In this document: positions 43,916-52,081 of the stretch, piece by piece
How positions within the stretch are numbered: position 1 is the first letter of the stretch
How the letters are laid out: every line of letters begins with the position of its first letter
DNA from: Ensifer adhaerens
Lineage (GTDB): Bacteria; Pseudomonadota; Alphaproteobacteria; Rhizobiales; Rhizobiaceae
Length of the DNA: 64,000 nt
Assembly: GCF_002007205.1 (NCBI RefSeq)
Contig: NZ_LAZS01000011.1
Location: 124,001 to 188,000 of the forward strand
Direction of reading: 5' to 3'
The notes under the pieces: model-generated
Seen by the model: the letters and a program-made list of their open reading frames with translations, nothing else
Databases searched by the model: none
What the model was told of the DNA's origin: nothing
Translations under genes and position numbers: made by a program

Positions 43916-46597
43916 TCAGCCTGCGGCTGCGACGCCGGTATTGGATGTCTCACGCGCCCGGATGACCTTGGCGCGCGAAAGCGAGGAATTGTTCACGGAG
44001 CCATCACACCAGCCGAGGAACTCCGCAAAGGAGTTGGACCAGCCGCGGCGCGCCGCCGTTCTCAGGCAGCCTTCCATGATCGGCGCTAGCAGGTTGCGGT
44101 CGCGGGAAACCTCGGCGATGGCCTTGACCATGTCGCGCACCACCTGGGGGTCGGAGGATGCATCGATCAGGATGCCGTCCTCGCGATCGACGATCAGTTC
44201 GTCGACGGCGCCAACCGCGGTTGCGATCGGCACGCAGCCGAGCTGTTGGGCTTCGGCGATCATCAGAGGCGCCCCTTCCCAGCGCGAAGGCATGATCAGA
44301 ACATCGGCCCAGCCGAGCGCCTTGATCAGGTCGCGGCTGGCAAAGACCGGTGGGCGCACGTCGACGCCCAGTTCCTTCAACCGGTCCGTCCAGGAGAACG
44401 AGGCATCCGCCAGGATTTCGCCACCGATCGCCCGCGCGTCGAACGACACGTGTGCGGCCCGCAGTTCGGCGATCGTCGCGGCCAGGCGGTCGATGCCCTT
44501 CTGCTGGTCGAGACGGCCCATGTAGAGCAGCCGCAGCCGGTCGTCCTTGCGCTCGATCCGCCGCACCTGCAGCACATCTGCAAGCACCTTCGGCGGGACG
44601 GAGAAACTCGCGCCGTTCGCCACGGCGAAGATCTTTTCCAGCGGCACGCCGAAGCTGTGCAGGTAGAACTTCAGCTGCTCCGAGCAGGTGAGAAACGCGT
44701 CGTAGCAATGCTCATGGGCGATGGCCGCAAAGGGCTGGCCGGCCGGCCGCTTGAACGGTGTGTTGTCGACGACATGCAGATAGCAGGCCGTGCGCGTGCC
44801 TTCCGAACGCAGCCGCGCGATCAGCGGATGCATCGCCATCACATGGTTGTTGATGACGAGATCGAAACCCGAGAGCTGGCCCTTCAGTGCGCCCCAGTCG
44901 ACCTCATGATGGTCGGCGATGAAATCCTGGCCGAGGAACGAGCCGGAGCCGCCCCAGGCCGGAATGCCCTGGTCCCAGAAGTGGACATAGTCGAAGCTCG
45001 AATCGAACTCGTCGATGACGTCCATTCTGCTGGTGCCGAGCACGAACAGATGGGTCTCGTAGCCTGCGGCCTTGAGTTCGCGCGAGGCAGCGTAGATCAC
45101 CTTCTCGGCGCCACCGAAGGAGGCATTCGGCACCAGAAGGGCTGCGGTCTTCTTGCCCGCCTCGCTATGTCCGAGCGGCAGTACCGGCGAGCCGCCGATT
45201 TCCGTGCGCAGGGCCTTGTGCAGGTCCGAGTAAGGCATGAGGCGCGCCGGACGCCAGGTCCAGCGGCGGCCCGCCGTGCGGCGAAGCGGGCTTGTCGCAA
45301 TCGCATTGACGCAGTTGATCATGACCTGTTGCGGCGTGATCAGCGTCCGGCGCGGAAGTGCACGCGGGAACGGGAAACGCACATTGAGAACCGCCGAGGT
45401 CGGCCAGACCTGCTGGCTGCCGATCGAGGCAAACCAGTCGAGCGCGTTGTTGCGGATGACGTCGCGCAGGAGCGTCGTCGAAATGAAGATGAGATCCGGC
45501 TGGCCGAGGTGCTGGGCGCCGGCGTCGAGGAAGGTCGGCTCGATCTTGCGCTGCGTCGCGTCGTTGCCCAGGTGGACGAACACGACATTGGCCTTCTCGC
45601 TCAGCCGTTCCAGGTGGCAGAGCACGTTGGGCAGCATGCGCGAGCGCAGAAGCAGATCGATGGTCGCGCCGCTGCCAGCCATGACGAAGGGCGGAAAGTG
45701 CACGTTGTCCGGCTCGCCCGTGCTTGCCCAGAAGGCCGGAATGATATCATCGAGACGCAGCCGCTTCGGTTGCTTCGTCGGGTCCGTGAAGAAGGAGATC
45801 GCCGCGTCCTCGGTCCTTGCGAACAGATAGCGCGGGCATTCCTCATGCTCGAAATCGACGAGCATCGGCCGCTGGAACAGAGCCTTGTGGCGCTTTCTGA
45901 GGAAGCTCACGGATGTGGCGCGATCGCGGTTGGCTTCCTTGAAGCGGCTCTCGGCGCGCAGCCGGTATTCGAAGGTCGTGTCGTGACATGGCGTTCCGAC
46001 GAAGCCGTGCTCGACGCAGGAAAGCCAGAATTCCCAATCCTCAAAACCGTTCTGCCGGTCGTCGTTGAAGCGCACGCCTTCACGGAAAACATCGATGGAG
46101 ATCATCGAACCGGTGTCGCAGATGTTGTCCGTGATGCAGTGGACCAGCCGCGAATAGTGGTTGCCGTAATGCGCCCGCCAGCTCACCGAGAACGTGTCGA
46201 TGTTGGTGTAGACCCAGCCCGCGCCGCTTTCCTCCAGGCGTCGATAGAGGGTCTCGATCGTGCCCGGCAGAACGCGGTTGTCCGCATCGAGGAAGTAGAC
46301 AGCCTTCGCCTCAGGCAGAGTGTCGAGCACATAGTCGATCGCGCGGTTGCGCGCCCCGCCCGGGCCAGCGTTGCGCCCGAAAACCACATGGATATCGGGA
46401 TGGGCCGCAGAGTAAAGCAGCAACTGGTCGAAGGTCTCCTGCCGCGGGTCGCCGTCTACCGAGACGACGATGGCGAGACGGCAGCCCTTGAGATCCGAGG
46501 CGAGCGCGGATTCGAGCGCCTCGAGCGCCAGCGCCGCGTGGCCGTAGAGCGGCATGGCAATCGCAATGAGGTCCCTTGGATCGCTATTGCTGGACAT
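43916..46597 (-). CDS. wgaB: Bifunctional glycosyltransferase (GT2 + GT4)
   Basis: The protein of about 893 residues holds two transferases. Residues about 10-240 form a GT2 domain (AIAMPLYGHAALALEALESA, NAGPGGARNRAIDYV, DAD motif in VYFLDADNRVLPG, GFEDWEFWLSCVEHG). Residues about 480-850 form a GT4 domain (LVPNASFGGAEKVIYAASRE, LLYMGRLDQQKGIDRL, VLIMPSRWEGAPLMIAEAQQ with the EX7E-type motif). By position and architecture this is ExpA23 of S. meliloti. Two catalytic domains suit a disaccharide repeat of alternating glucose and galactose. The ATG at 46597 is preferred to the GTG at 46606; either way it overlaps wgaA slightly. Confidence 0.92.
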   Translation of the reverse strand: MSSNSDPRDLIAIAMPLYGHAALALEALESALASDLKGCRLAIVVSVDGDPRQETFDQLLLYSAAHPDIHVVFGRNAGPGGARNRAIDYVLDTLPEAKAVYFLDADNRVLPGTIETLYRRLEESGAGWVYTNIDTFSVSWRAHYGNHYSRLVHCITDNICDTGSMISIDVFREGVRFNDDRQNGFEDWEFWLSCVEHGFVGTPCHDTTFEYRLRAESRFKEANRDRATSVSFLRKRHKALFQRPMLVDFEHEECPRYLFARTEDAAISFFTDPTKQPKRLRLDDIIPAFWASTGEPDNVHFPPFVMAGSGATIDLLLRSRMLPNVLCHLERLSEKANVVFVHLGNDATQRKIEPTFLDAGAQHLGQPDLIFISTTLLRDVIRNNALDWFASIGSQQVWPTSAVLNVRFPFPRALPRRTLITPQQVMINCVNAIATSPLRRTAGRRWTWRPARLMPYSDLHKALRTEIGGSPVLPLGHSEAGKKTAALLVPNASFGGAEKVIYAASRELKAAGYETHLFVLGTSRMDVIDEFDSSFDYVHFWDQGIPAWGGSGSFLGQDFIADHHEVDWGALKGQLSGFDLVINNHVMAMHPLIARLRSEGTRTACYLHVVDNTPFKRPAGQPFAAIAHEHCYDAFLTCSEQLKFYLHSFGVPLEKIFAVANGASFSVPPKVLADVLQVRRIERKDDRLRLLYMGRLDQQKGIDRLAATIAELRAAHVSFDARAIGGEILADASFSWTDRLKELGVDVRPPVFASRDLIKALGWADVLIMPSRWEGAPLMIAEAQQLGCVPIATAVGAVDELIVDREDGILIDASSDPQVVRDMVKAIAEVSRDRNLLAPIMEGCLRTAARRGWSNSFAEFLGWCDGSVNNSSLSRAKVIRARETSNTGVAAAG

Positions 46598-48140
46598 GAG
46601 ACGCACCGCCCGACTGCTTGACCATCCGGAAGCCCGACACCTTGAGCCAGGAGAAATCGACGGAATCCGTCACGGCGCGGCTGAGAATCATCAGGTCCAT
46701 GGGTTGGCGCACCGGCTCGTCCAGCTGGAAATTGATGTTGATCGGCTGCTCGTTGGTAACCTCGCGCCAGCCGCTGAAGAAGACCGACGGCTTGACCGAT
46801 CCCTTGCGAGCGAGTTCGGCCACTTCCGAACGTGCGTTCGAGTTAGCTGGCGCGAGCAGGAAGCTGACCGCGGCCGGCGCACCCTTCGGATGATCGACGA
46901 TCGCACTGGCGGAGAGCGATATGGTTCCGGGCTCGATGGCGCGGCCGATCGCACCGGCCGATACGCCGTTTGGCAGCGGATGGCAAACGACGGCGTGTTC
47001 GTGCTCGAGGTAGCGTACCGTCTGAAACTCCGGCACGACGGGCGTCACCGATACGTCGGCGATCTGGCTGAGCAGATCAACCGACAGGCGGTAATCCTCG
47101 ATGAAGTGGCCATCGAGCAAGGCCGTCGGCGCGATCATGTTCGGCATGCGCGTCGGCTTCACGCCGGGCAGGCCGGTATAGACGCGGAATGCCAGCGGGC
47201 GCAGATCCAAGTCGGCGTGGCGGGTCTCGGAGCGGGCGGTGTAGTGTTCGCTGGCGATCGGATAGCCGAGCGAAAGCCCGATTACTTCGGCGCCGGCCGT
47301 CGAAACCCGCAGCCGCAGCGTCTTCGCGCCGCCGCCGCATGTGCGCGGCAGGGCAAAGAAGTTCCAGCTTGGTACGAGCTGCGAGAACGGCACGGCCCAT
47401 TCGGCAACCCCCTCACCGCTCTCGACATAGCTCAGGACGACGACCAGTTCGCCACCGTCTCTCGGGACCGAATTGAAGTGGAGCGCGATACCGGCGACGC
47501 CGTGGCTTGAAACCGGCAGAAGCTGCTCGACGAAAGCGTTGGCAATCAGATGGCCGATGCCCTCGTCCTTCGGATCGACATAGGGGTCGTGGGCAAAGAC
47601 TTCGGTGACCGGCTCCCAGTTGCGCGCCTGGAACGCATCTTCGAGCGCGCGATAGTTTTCGAGCAGCGTTTCCCGCTCGCGGCGCAGCAACGCAAGCTCC
47701 GAGGTGATCGCCGAAGAGAAACGCGCGAGCCGACCCACGCCGCCATCGACCAGCGCCTGAATGAGCCCGGCGCTCTCGCTGACGGCCTCGGCGCTCAGGC
47801 GCTTGATCGGAATTTCAGGGACGGTGCCAAGGGCGCGCAGCGATACGAGCCCGTCGGCCAGATCCGCCTCGCCCTCCTTTGAGAAGGCGAGCCCGATCAA
47901 CGGAAATACGTTTTCGAGGGTCGCATCAGGCCGATCGCCTGCCGGAAGAAAATGAACCAGGTGCTCGATGCCACTGCCCTGGACACTTTCCCTATCGTGA
48001 TCCGAGGCCAACACCAGCTTTCTCTTCGCCTGCGAATACCTCACGCCAGAAGACACCAACCCTTGCACGCGCCACCCTCGATACGACCGAATTCTCTCTG
48101 TAGTTGAATTCGCCAACTCGAAATAAATCGGCGAATTCAA
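46584..48140 (-). CDS. wgaA: Galactoglucan locus protein of unknown function
   Basis: The 518-residue soluble-looking protein matches ExpA1 by position, as first gene of the wga operon. It has a possible coiled segment around residues 145-170 (ALLRRERETLLENYRALEDA) and a beta-rich C-terminal half (VVVLSYVESGEGVAEWAVPF, KTLRLRVSTAGAEVIGLSLG). No signal peptide and no catalytic motif that I recognise is present. A strong palindrome that fits a WggR site lies 68-94 bases upstream of its ATG. The function is not known to me; a scaffold or assembly role is a guess. Confidence 0.82.
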   Translation of the reverse strand: MNSPIYFELANSTTERIRSYRGWRVQGLVSSGVRYSQAKRKLVLASDHDRESVQGSGIEHLVHFLPAGDRPDATLENVFPLIGLAFSKEGEADLADGLVSLRALGTVPEIPIKRLSAEAVSESAGLIQALVDGGVGRLARFSSAITSELALLRRERETLLENYRALEDAFQARNWEPVTEVFAHDPYVDPKDEGIGHLIANAFVEQLLPVSSHGVAGIALHFNSVPRDGGELVVVLSYVESGEGVAEWAVPFSQLVPSWNFFALPRTCGGGAKTLRLRVSTAGAEVIGLSLGYPIASEHYTARSETRHADLDLRPLAFRVYTGLPGVKPTRMPNMIAPTALLDGHFIEDYRLSVDLLSQIADVSVTPVVPEFQTVRYLEHEHAVVCHPLPNGVSAGAIGRAIEPGTISLSASAIVDHPKGAPAAVSFLLAPANSNARSEVAELARKGSVKPSVFFSGWREVTNEQPININFQLDEPVRQPMDLMILSRAVTDSVDFSWLKVSGFRMVKQSGGASHVQQ

Positions 48141-48207
48141 TGATCTAGAGAAAGCATATCAAGGATGTTTGCGCTGCACAATAAGTTATATTTGCGTTTT
48201 TCGTGAA

Positions 48208-48234
48208 ATAATACTTCGGGTTTTGAAGTATTAT
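48208..48234. promoter_or_regulatory. Putative WggR operator upstream of wgaA
   Basis: ATAATACTTC (48208-48217) and GAAGTATTAT (48225-48234) are perfect 10-bp inverted arms around a 7-base spacer (GGGTTTT). The site overlaps the wgcA stop codon and lies 68 bases upstream of the wgaA start. Its TTC-N7-GAA core with TTTT before GAA recurs at 50146-50158 and 53554-53566. WggR is known to activate the corresponding S. meliloti promoter; the assignment of this site is inferred. Confidence 0.75.
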
Positions 48235-49484
48235 GCAGATGAGACCCGTAATATTTGAGTGGATCCGGCATTTCCCATCGCCTTATCAAGCAATGTCATC
48301 TGCCTTGCCACGCAATCACCCAGACGGAACCTCTGCTCGACGGTGCGGCGGGCTGCCGCGCGCAGCTCGGTATACTTCTCCGGTTGCTGCAAGGCACCGG
48401 AGATCGCCTCCGCGAGCGCGTCCGTATCGAAGAACGGCACGAGCAGGCCATTGCGGCCGGAGCTTAAGACCTCCTGCATCGGCGCGGTGTCCGATCCGAT
48501 GACGAGCGCGCCACAGGCCATGGCCTCAAGGACCGACCAGGAAAGCACGAAGGGGTAGGTCAGGTAGATATGCGCGGCCGAGATCTGGAACAACTGCCTG
48601 AGGACGCCGTGCGGCACCACTCCGGGAAACAGGAACCGGTCGGCCGGAACATCGAGCGACTGAAGCAGATGGTCTTTCCAGGAACCGCCGCCGGGCGGCG
48701 GAGCGCCATAGCTGACGCCGTCGCCACCGACGAAAACGAAGAGGGCGTCGGGATGGCGCCGCGCCACCTTGGCCGCCGCCTCCAGCGCCTGCGGAAAGCC
48801 GCGATAGGGTTCGAGATCGCGCGCGACGAAGGTCACGATCGGCGGATCTCCCGCCTTGAGCACCCGCCCGTCCGGAAGCTTCAGCGATGCCGACGCGTCG
48901 GGACGGAAAACGCGCGTGTCGATGCCCTCGTGGCAGACGGCAATGCGCGCGCGATGCTCTGCCGGATAAAGGCTTCTTTGCCAATGGGTCGGGCTGATGC
49001 CGCCATCCATCGCCTCAAGCGTCAGGAGTTGCGCCATGTTGCGCAGCCGCAGCCGCTTGCGCGTGTCCGAATCGGGGTTGTCGTCCGGTGCAAAGCCGAT
49101 ATCGGCTCCTTCCGCACGATAGAAGAACTCGCAATAGCCGAGCGCCGGGACATTCGGCAGCACATCCTTGACGAAGGTCATGCCGCCCCAGCCGATGTGC
49201 CCGACGATAACGTCGGGCACCTGCCCCTGGCGGGCCATGGCATCGAAGGTTTCGGCGACGCGGTGGCCGATCCGAACGTGATGGTCCGGCACACCGAGGT
49301 GCCTTGCCATCTGCGAATTGGCCTGCGGGCCCGGTTCTGCTCTGTGGCGAATGACCCGCGTGGACGGAATCCGCTGATCCACGGTTTCCGTCACGAGTGT
49401 CACTTCGTTTCCCGTCTGCGCCAAATGAGACGCGAGAGCGGCGAACTGGCAGAAGCCGCGCCGGTGTACAAATGCTACGTGCAT
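48231..49484 (-). CDS. wgcA: Galactoglucan glycosyltransferase, family 4
   Basis: The 417-residue protein has the GT4 two-domain pattern: MHVAFVHRRGFCQFAALASH, VPDVIVGHIGWGGM, VTFVARDLEPYRGFPQALEA, FVFVGGDGVSYGAPPPGGGS, and the C-terminal LSWSVLEAMACGALVIGSDT with the conserved glutamates. It corresponds to ExpC. It probably transfers glucose or galactose to the lipid-linked galactoglucan repeat. It lies 46 bases after wggR on the same strand and its stop codon overlaps the wga operator, so wga is likely to have its own promoter while wgcA may be co-transcribed with wggR. Confidence 0.9.
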   Translation of the reverse strand: MHVAFVHRRGFCQFAALASHLAQTGNEVTLVTETVDQRIPSTRVIRHRAEPGPQANSQMARHLGVPDHHVRIGHRVAETFDAMARQGQVPDVIVGHIGWGGMTFVKDVLPNVPALGYCEFFYRAEGADIGFAPDDNPDSDTRKRLRLRNMAQLLTLEAMDGGISPTHWQRSLYPAEHRARIAVCHEGIDTRVFRPDASASLKLPDGRVLKAGDPPIVTFVARDLEPYRGFPQALEAAAKVARRHPDALFVFVGGDGVSYGAPPPGGGSWKDHLLQSLDVPADRFLFPGVVPHGVLRQLFQISAAHIYLTYPFVLSWSVLEAMACGALVIGSDTAPMQEVLSSGRNGLLVPFFDTDALAEAISGALQQPEKYTELRAAARRTVEQRFRLGDCVARQMTLLDKAMGNAGSTQILRVSSA

Positions 49485-49530
49485 GTTTCTAGCCTATAGC
49501 CGTTGAAAGGACAGCCTGTGCGCGGGCATC

Positions 49531-50103
49531 TCAGATGCCGTAGCGCGTTGCATTCCCCCAAACCAGCTCAAGCCGGTGCAGCGTTTGAAATGCGGTTTCG
49601 AGATTGCGCCGGTCCTGCTCGCCGTGGCTGAGGACACGTTCATAGGCGCCGGCCGCCTTGCGCAAGGCATCGCAGAGCTGCTTGCCCTTCTCCGAAAGCT
49701 TGATGCGGGCCGAACGCCGGTCGCGCTGCGACGCGGCCCTGTCGATGTACTCCCCGTCGCCCAACTGCTTCAGGTAGTAGGAAACGTTGGAGCCGACATA
49801 GTGGCCGCGGTCCAAAAGCTCCGCCACCGACACTTCGGCATCGCCGATCGCCAGAAGGACCATGGCCTGCGCCGGACCGATATCGTCGACGCCGAGCTTG
49901 GTCAGCTCGGCACGCAACAGGCCGGTAAAGCGCCTGCTGGCCCGCTCCATCATCCGTGCCAGCTCGAAGTAGCTGACCACGGACGCTTCGCTCTCCTGGT
50001 CAATATTGTCATGTTCAGGGGCACTTCCAACTGCGTCATCCCCGGGGCGGATGGCAACAGCGCCGCCAAAATCTGCGAACGGATAGAGAATCCTTTGATT
50101 CAT
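49531..50103 (-). CDS. wggR: MarR-family activator of galactoglucan genes
   Basis: The 190-residue protein has a MarR winged helix at about residues 45-150 (FTGLLRAELTKLGVDDIGPA, VSVAELLDRGHYVGSNVSYY, LKQLGDGEYIDRAASQRDRR). It corresponds to ExpG/WggR of S. meliloti, which activates the wga, wgd and wge promoters. I use the ATG at 50103, preceded by GGAGAGAGG; a TTG four codons upstream overlaps that site. It sits at the centre of the locus, divergent from wgdA, with a dyad motif of its likely own operator type 43 bases upstream. Levels of this protein should switch the whole locus. Confidence 0.92.
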   Translation of the reverse strand: MNQRILYPFADFGGAVAIRPGDDAVGSAPEHDNIDQESEASVVSYFELARMMERASRRFTGLLRAELTKLGVDDIGPAQAMVLLAIGDAEVSVAELLDRGHYVGSNVSYYLKQLGDGEYIDRAASQRDRRSARIKLSEKGKQLCDALRKAAGAYERVLSHGEQDRRNLETAFQTLHRLELVWGNATRYGI

Positions 50104-50140
50104 CCCTCTCTCCAACTGAGCATTACTACTATATTCAAAA

Positions 50141-50163
50141 ATTACTTCAAATTTTGAAGCAAT
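50141..50163. promoter_or_regulatory. Putative WggR operator between wggR and wgdA
   Basis: ATTACTTC (50141-50148) and GAAGCAAT (50156-50163) form an inverted repeat with one mismatch and a 7-base spacer (AAATTTT). The inner 15 bases, CTTCAAATTTTGAAG, are fully symmetric. Spacing and the TTTTGAA half match the wgaA-upstream site. The region lies between the two divergent genes and could serve both. Confidence 0.7.
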
Positions 50164-50220
50164 TTTTCGCCCCCTTTACTCCCCCCGAATACGACTATCT
50201 TGAGCATTCCACCATTATTG

Positions 50221-50260
50221 TGTCACACTTATCACGGCAACACTGTGATTTAAGTGATAA
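50221..50260. promoter_or_regulatory. Second dyad element between wggR and wgdA
   Basis: TTATCAC (50229-50235) and GTGATAA (50254-50260) are exact inverted arms. A nested ATCAC/GTGAT pair and outer TCAC/GTGA copies make each side a direct repeat of TCAC with a 9-base period. This differs from the TTC-N7-GAA sites and suggests that another regulator binds upstream of wgdA. The identity is unknown. Confidence 0.5.
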
Positions 50261-50335
50261 CAAACAAAATAGCTTCCTCAAGACCCCAACGAACTTATCC
50301 AGAAAATCGCCACGCGTGACAGCAAACGAGGCAAT

Positions 50336-52081
50336 ATGATTAGCAAGAACCAAATTGGGCCAAAGACGGCGCAAAATGGAGCAAACGATCCACGACTGCT
50401 TATTTTGAAAGCACGCCGCGTGTTCGTTTTGGCACTTATTTATGCAGCCCTGCTGAGTGCTTGCATCGGCATCTTGCAGCTCTCGACACCCCTCTACATG
50501 ATGCAAGTTCATGACCGCGTGTTGAACAGCCAAAGCATGGACACGCTGACCATGCTGACGATTCTCGTCATCGGCGCGCTCGTGATCTACGGCGTGCTCG
50601 AATACATCAGGGCTTTGACGTTCCAGGCGATGGGTAGTGCGGTCGTGCGCTGGCTGAACCTGCCGGTGCTGACCGCCGCCGTGCAGGCGGCCGCCGATCA
50701 AGGACTGACCCGGGCGACCCAGTCGCTGCGGGACCTGGCTGAATTGCGCAGCTTCCTTACGACTTCCGCCGTGAGCGCCCCGCTTGACGCCGCCTGGTCG
50801 CCGATCTTTCTCGGGGTGCTTTTTGCGCTGCACCCGATGTTCGGCCTTCTTGGCGCCATTTCCATTGCCCTGCTCGTATGCTGTGGATTGTTGACTGACT
50901 TGCTGACTCGCCGGCTGATGAAAGAGGCCAATCAAGCCAATATCGAGGCCGTTTCGAAAATTGGTGCGAGCTTGCGCCATGCCGAGGCGATCGAAGCGAT
51001 GGGCATGCTGCCGGCACTCGCCCGCCGCTGGCGCGCAGCACAACTGCATGCACTGGACGCTTTGGAAACCAGTGGCAGCCGCAGCAAGGCCATGGCCTCC
51101 ATCACCCGCTCGCTGCGTTTCATGATCCAGGCGGCGGCGCTGGCAACAGGCTCTATCCTCGTGATGAAGCAGGAGATTTCGCCCGGCGCGATGATGGCGA
51201 CGACCATTCTCGTCGGACGCCTGCTCGCCCCGTTTGATTCGATGATCGAGAACTGGCGCCAGTGGGTGCTCGCCATCGCCAGCTGGCGCCGCATCGAGAC
51301 CGCCCTCAACCAGGATCTGGCCGTGCGCCAGACCATGCCGCAGCCGCGCACGCAGGGCGATCTTGTTGTGGATAAGCTGGTCTACGCCGCCCCTGGCCTC
51401 GACGTGCCGATCATCAAGGGCATCTCCTTCTCGCTCTCTCCCGGCGAAGTGCTCGGCATTGTCGGCCCCTCGGCGGCGGGCAAATCGACCCTTGCCCGGC
51501 TCCTCGTCGGGATTCAGAAACCGACCACCGGCGGCGTCTTCCTCGACGGCAACAATGTCTATCTTTGGGAACGTTCGTCCTTCGGCCAGATGACCGGCTA
51601 CCTGCCGCAGTCCGTCTCGCTGCTCGAAGGAACCATCCGTGACAACATCTCGCGCATGGAGGAAGGCGAGCCCCACAAGGTGCTCGAGGCCGCCCGCCTT
51701 GCCGACGTGCACGACATGATCGGGCGCCTGCCGCTCGGCTACGACACCCCGGTCGGCGACGGACACCTGACGCTTTCGGGCGGCCAGCGCCAGCGCATAG
51801 CACTCGCCCGTTGCCTCTACGATCACCCTCGCCTGATCGTTCTCGACGAGCCGAACGCCAACCTCGATGCGATCGGCGAGCGCGCATTGATCCGCGCGAT
51901 CGAGCGGGCGCGCAATGACGGCGCGATCGTCGTCATGATCGCACACCGGCCAACGATCATGCAGGCCGCCGACAAGCTGCTCGTTCTCGAGAACGGGCGC
52001 ATCACCCAGTTTGGCCCACGCACCGATGTGGTTGCATCCATGACACCCGGCGAGCCGAGGCGGGAAGGCGTATCCGCATGA
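50336..52081 (+). CDS. wgdA: Type I secretion ABC transporter (membrane and ATPase fused)
   Basis: The 581-residue protein has about six membrane helices in residues 20-300 (VFVLALIYAALLSACIGILQ, MLTILVIGALVIYGVLEYIR). An ATPase domain follows: Walker A GPSAAGKST near 377, signature LSGGQRQRIALAR near 480, and Walker B LIVLDEP near 499. It is of the PrtD/NodO-exporter kind and lacks the C39 peptidase domain. It corresponds to ExpD1. Together with WgdB it should export the RTX protein WgeA encoded next, and it is needed for galactoglucan in S. meliloti. The ATG at 50336 has CGAGG 4 bases upstream and overlaps nothing; the stop overlaps wgdB by 4 bases. Confidence 0.94.
   Translation: MISKNQIGPKTAQNGANDPRLLILKARRVFVLALIYAALLSACIGILQLSTPLYMMQVHDRVLNSQSMDTLTMLTILVIGALVIYGVLEYIRALTFQAMGSAVVRWLNLPVLTAAVQAAADQGLTRATQSLRDLAELRSFLTTSAVSAPLDAAWSPIFLGVLFALHPMFGLLGAISIALLVCCGLLTDLLTRRLMKEANQANIEAVSKIGASLRHAEAIEAMGMLPALARRWRAAQLHALDALETSGSRSKAMASITRSLRFMIQAAALATGSILVMKQEISPGAMMATTILVGRLLAPFDSMIENWRQWVLAIASWRRIETALNQDLAVRQTMPQPRTQGDLVVDKLVYAAPGLDVPIIKGISFSLSPGEVLGIVGPSAAGKSTLARLLVGIQKPTTGGVFLDGNNVYLWERSSFGQMTGYLPQSVSLLEGTIRDNISRMEEGEPHKVLEAARLADVHDMIGRLPLGYDTPVGDGHLTLSGGQRQRIALARCLYDHPRLIVLDEPNANLDAIGERALIRAIERARNDGAIVVMIAHRPTIMQAADKLLVLENGRITQFGPRTDVVASMTPGEPRREGVSA

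Noticed and set aside
44246-46621. 791-codon plus-strand frame
   Set aside because: It is antisense to wgaB, which carries complete GT2 and GT4 motifs.
50221-50260. PHO box for PhoB upstream of wgdA
   Set aside because: TGTCAC is present, but the repeats have a 9-base and not an 11-base period and are arranged as a dyad. I therefore list it only as an unidentified element.
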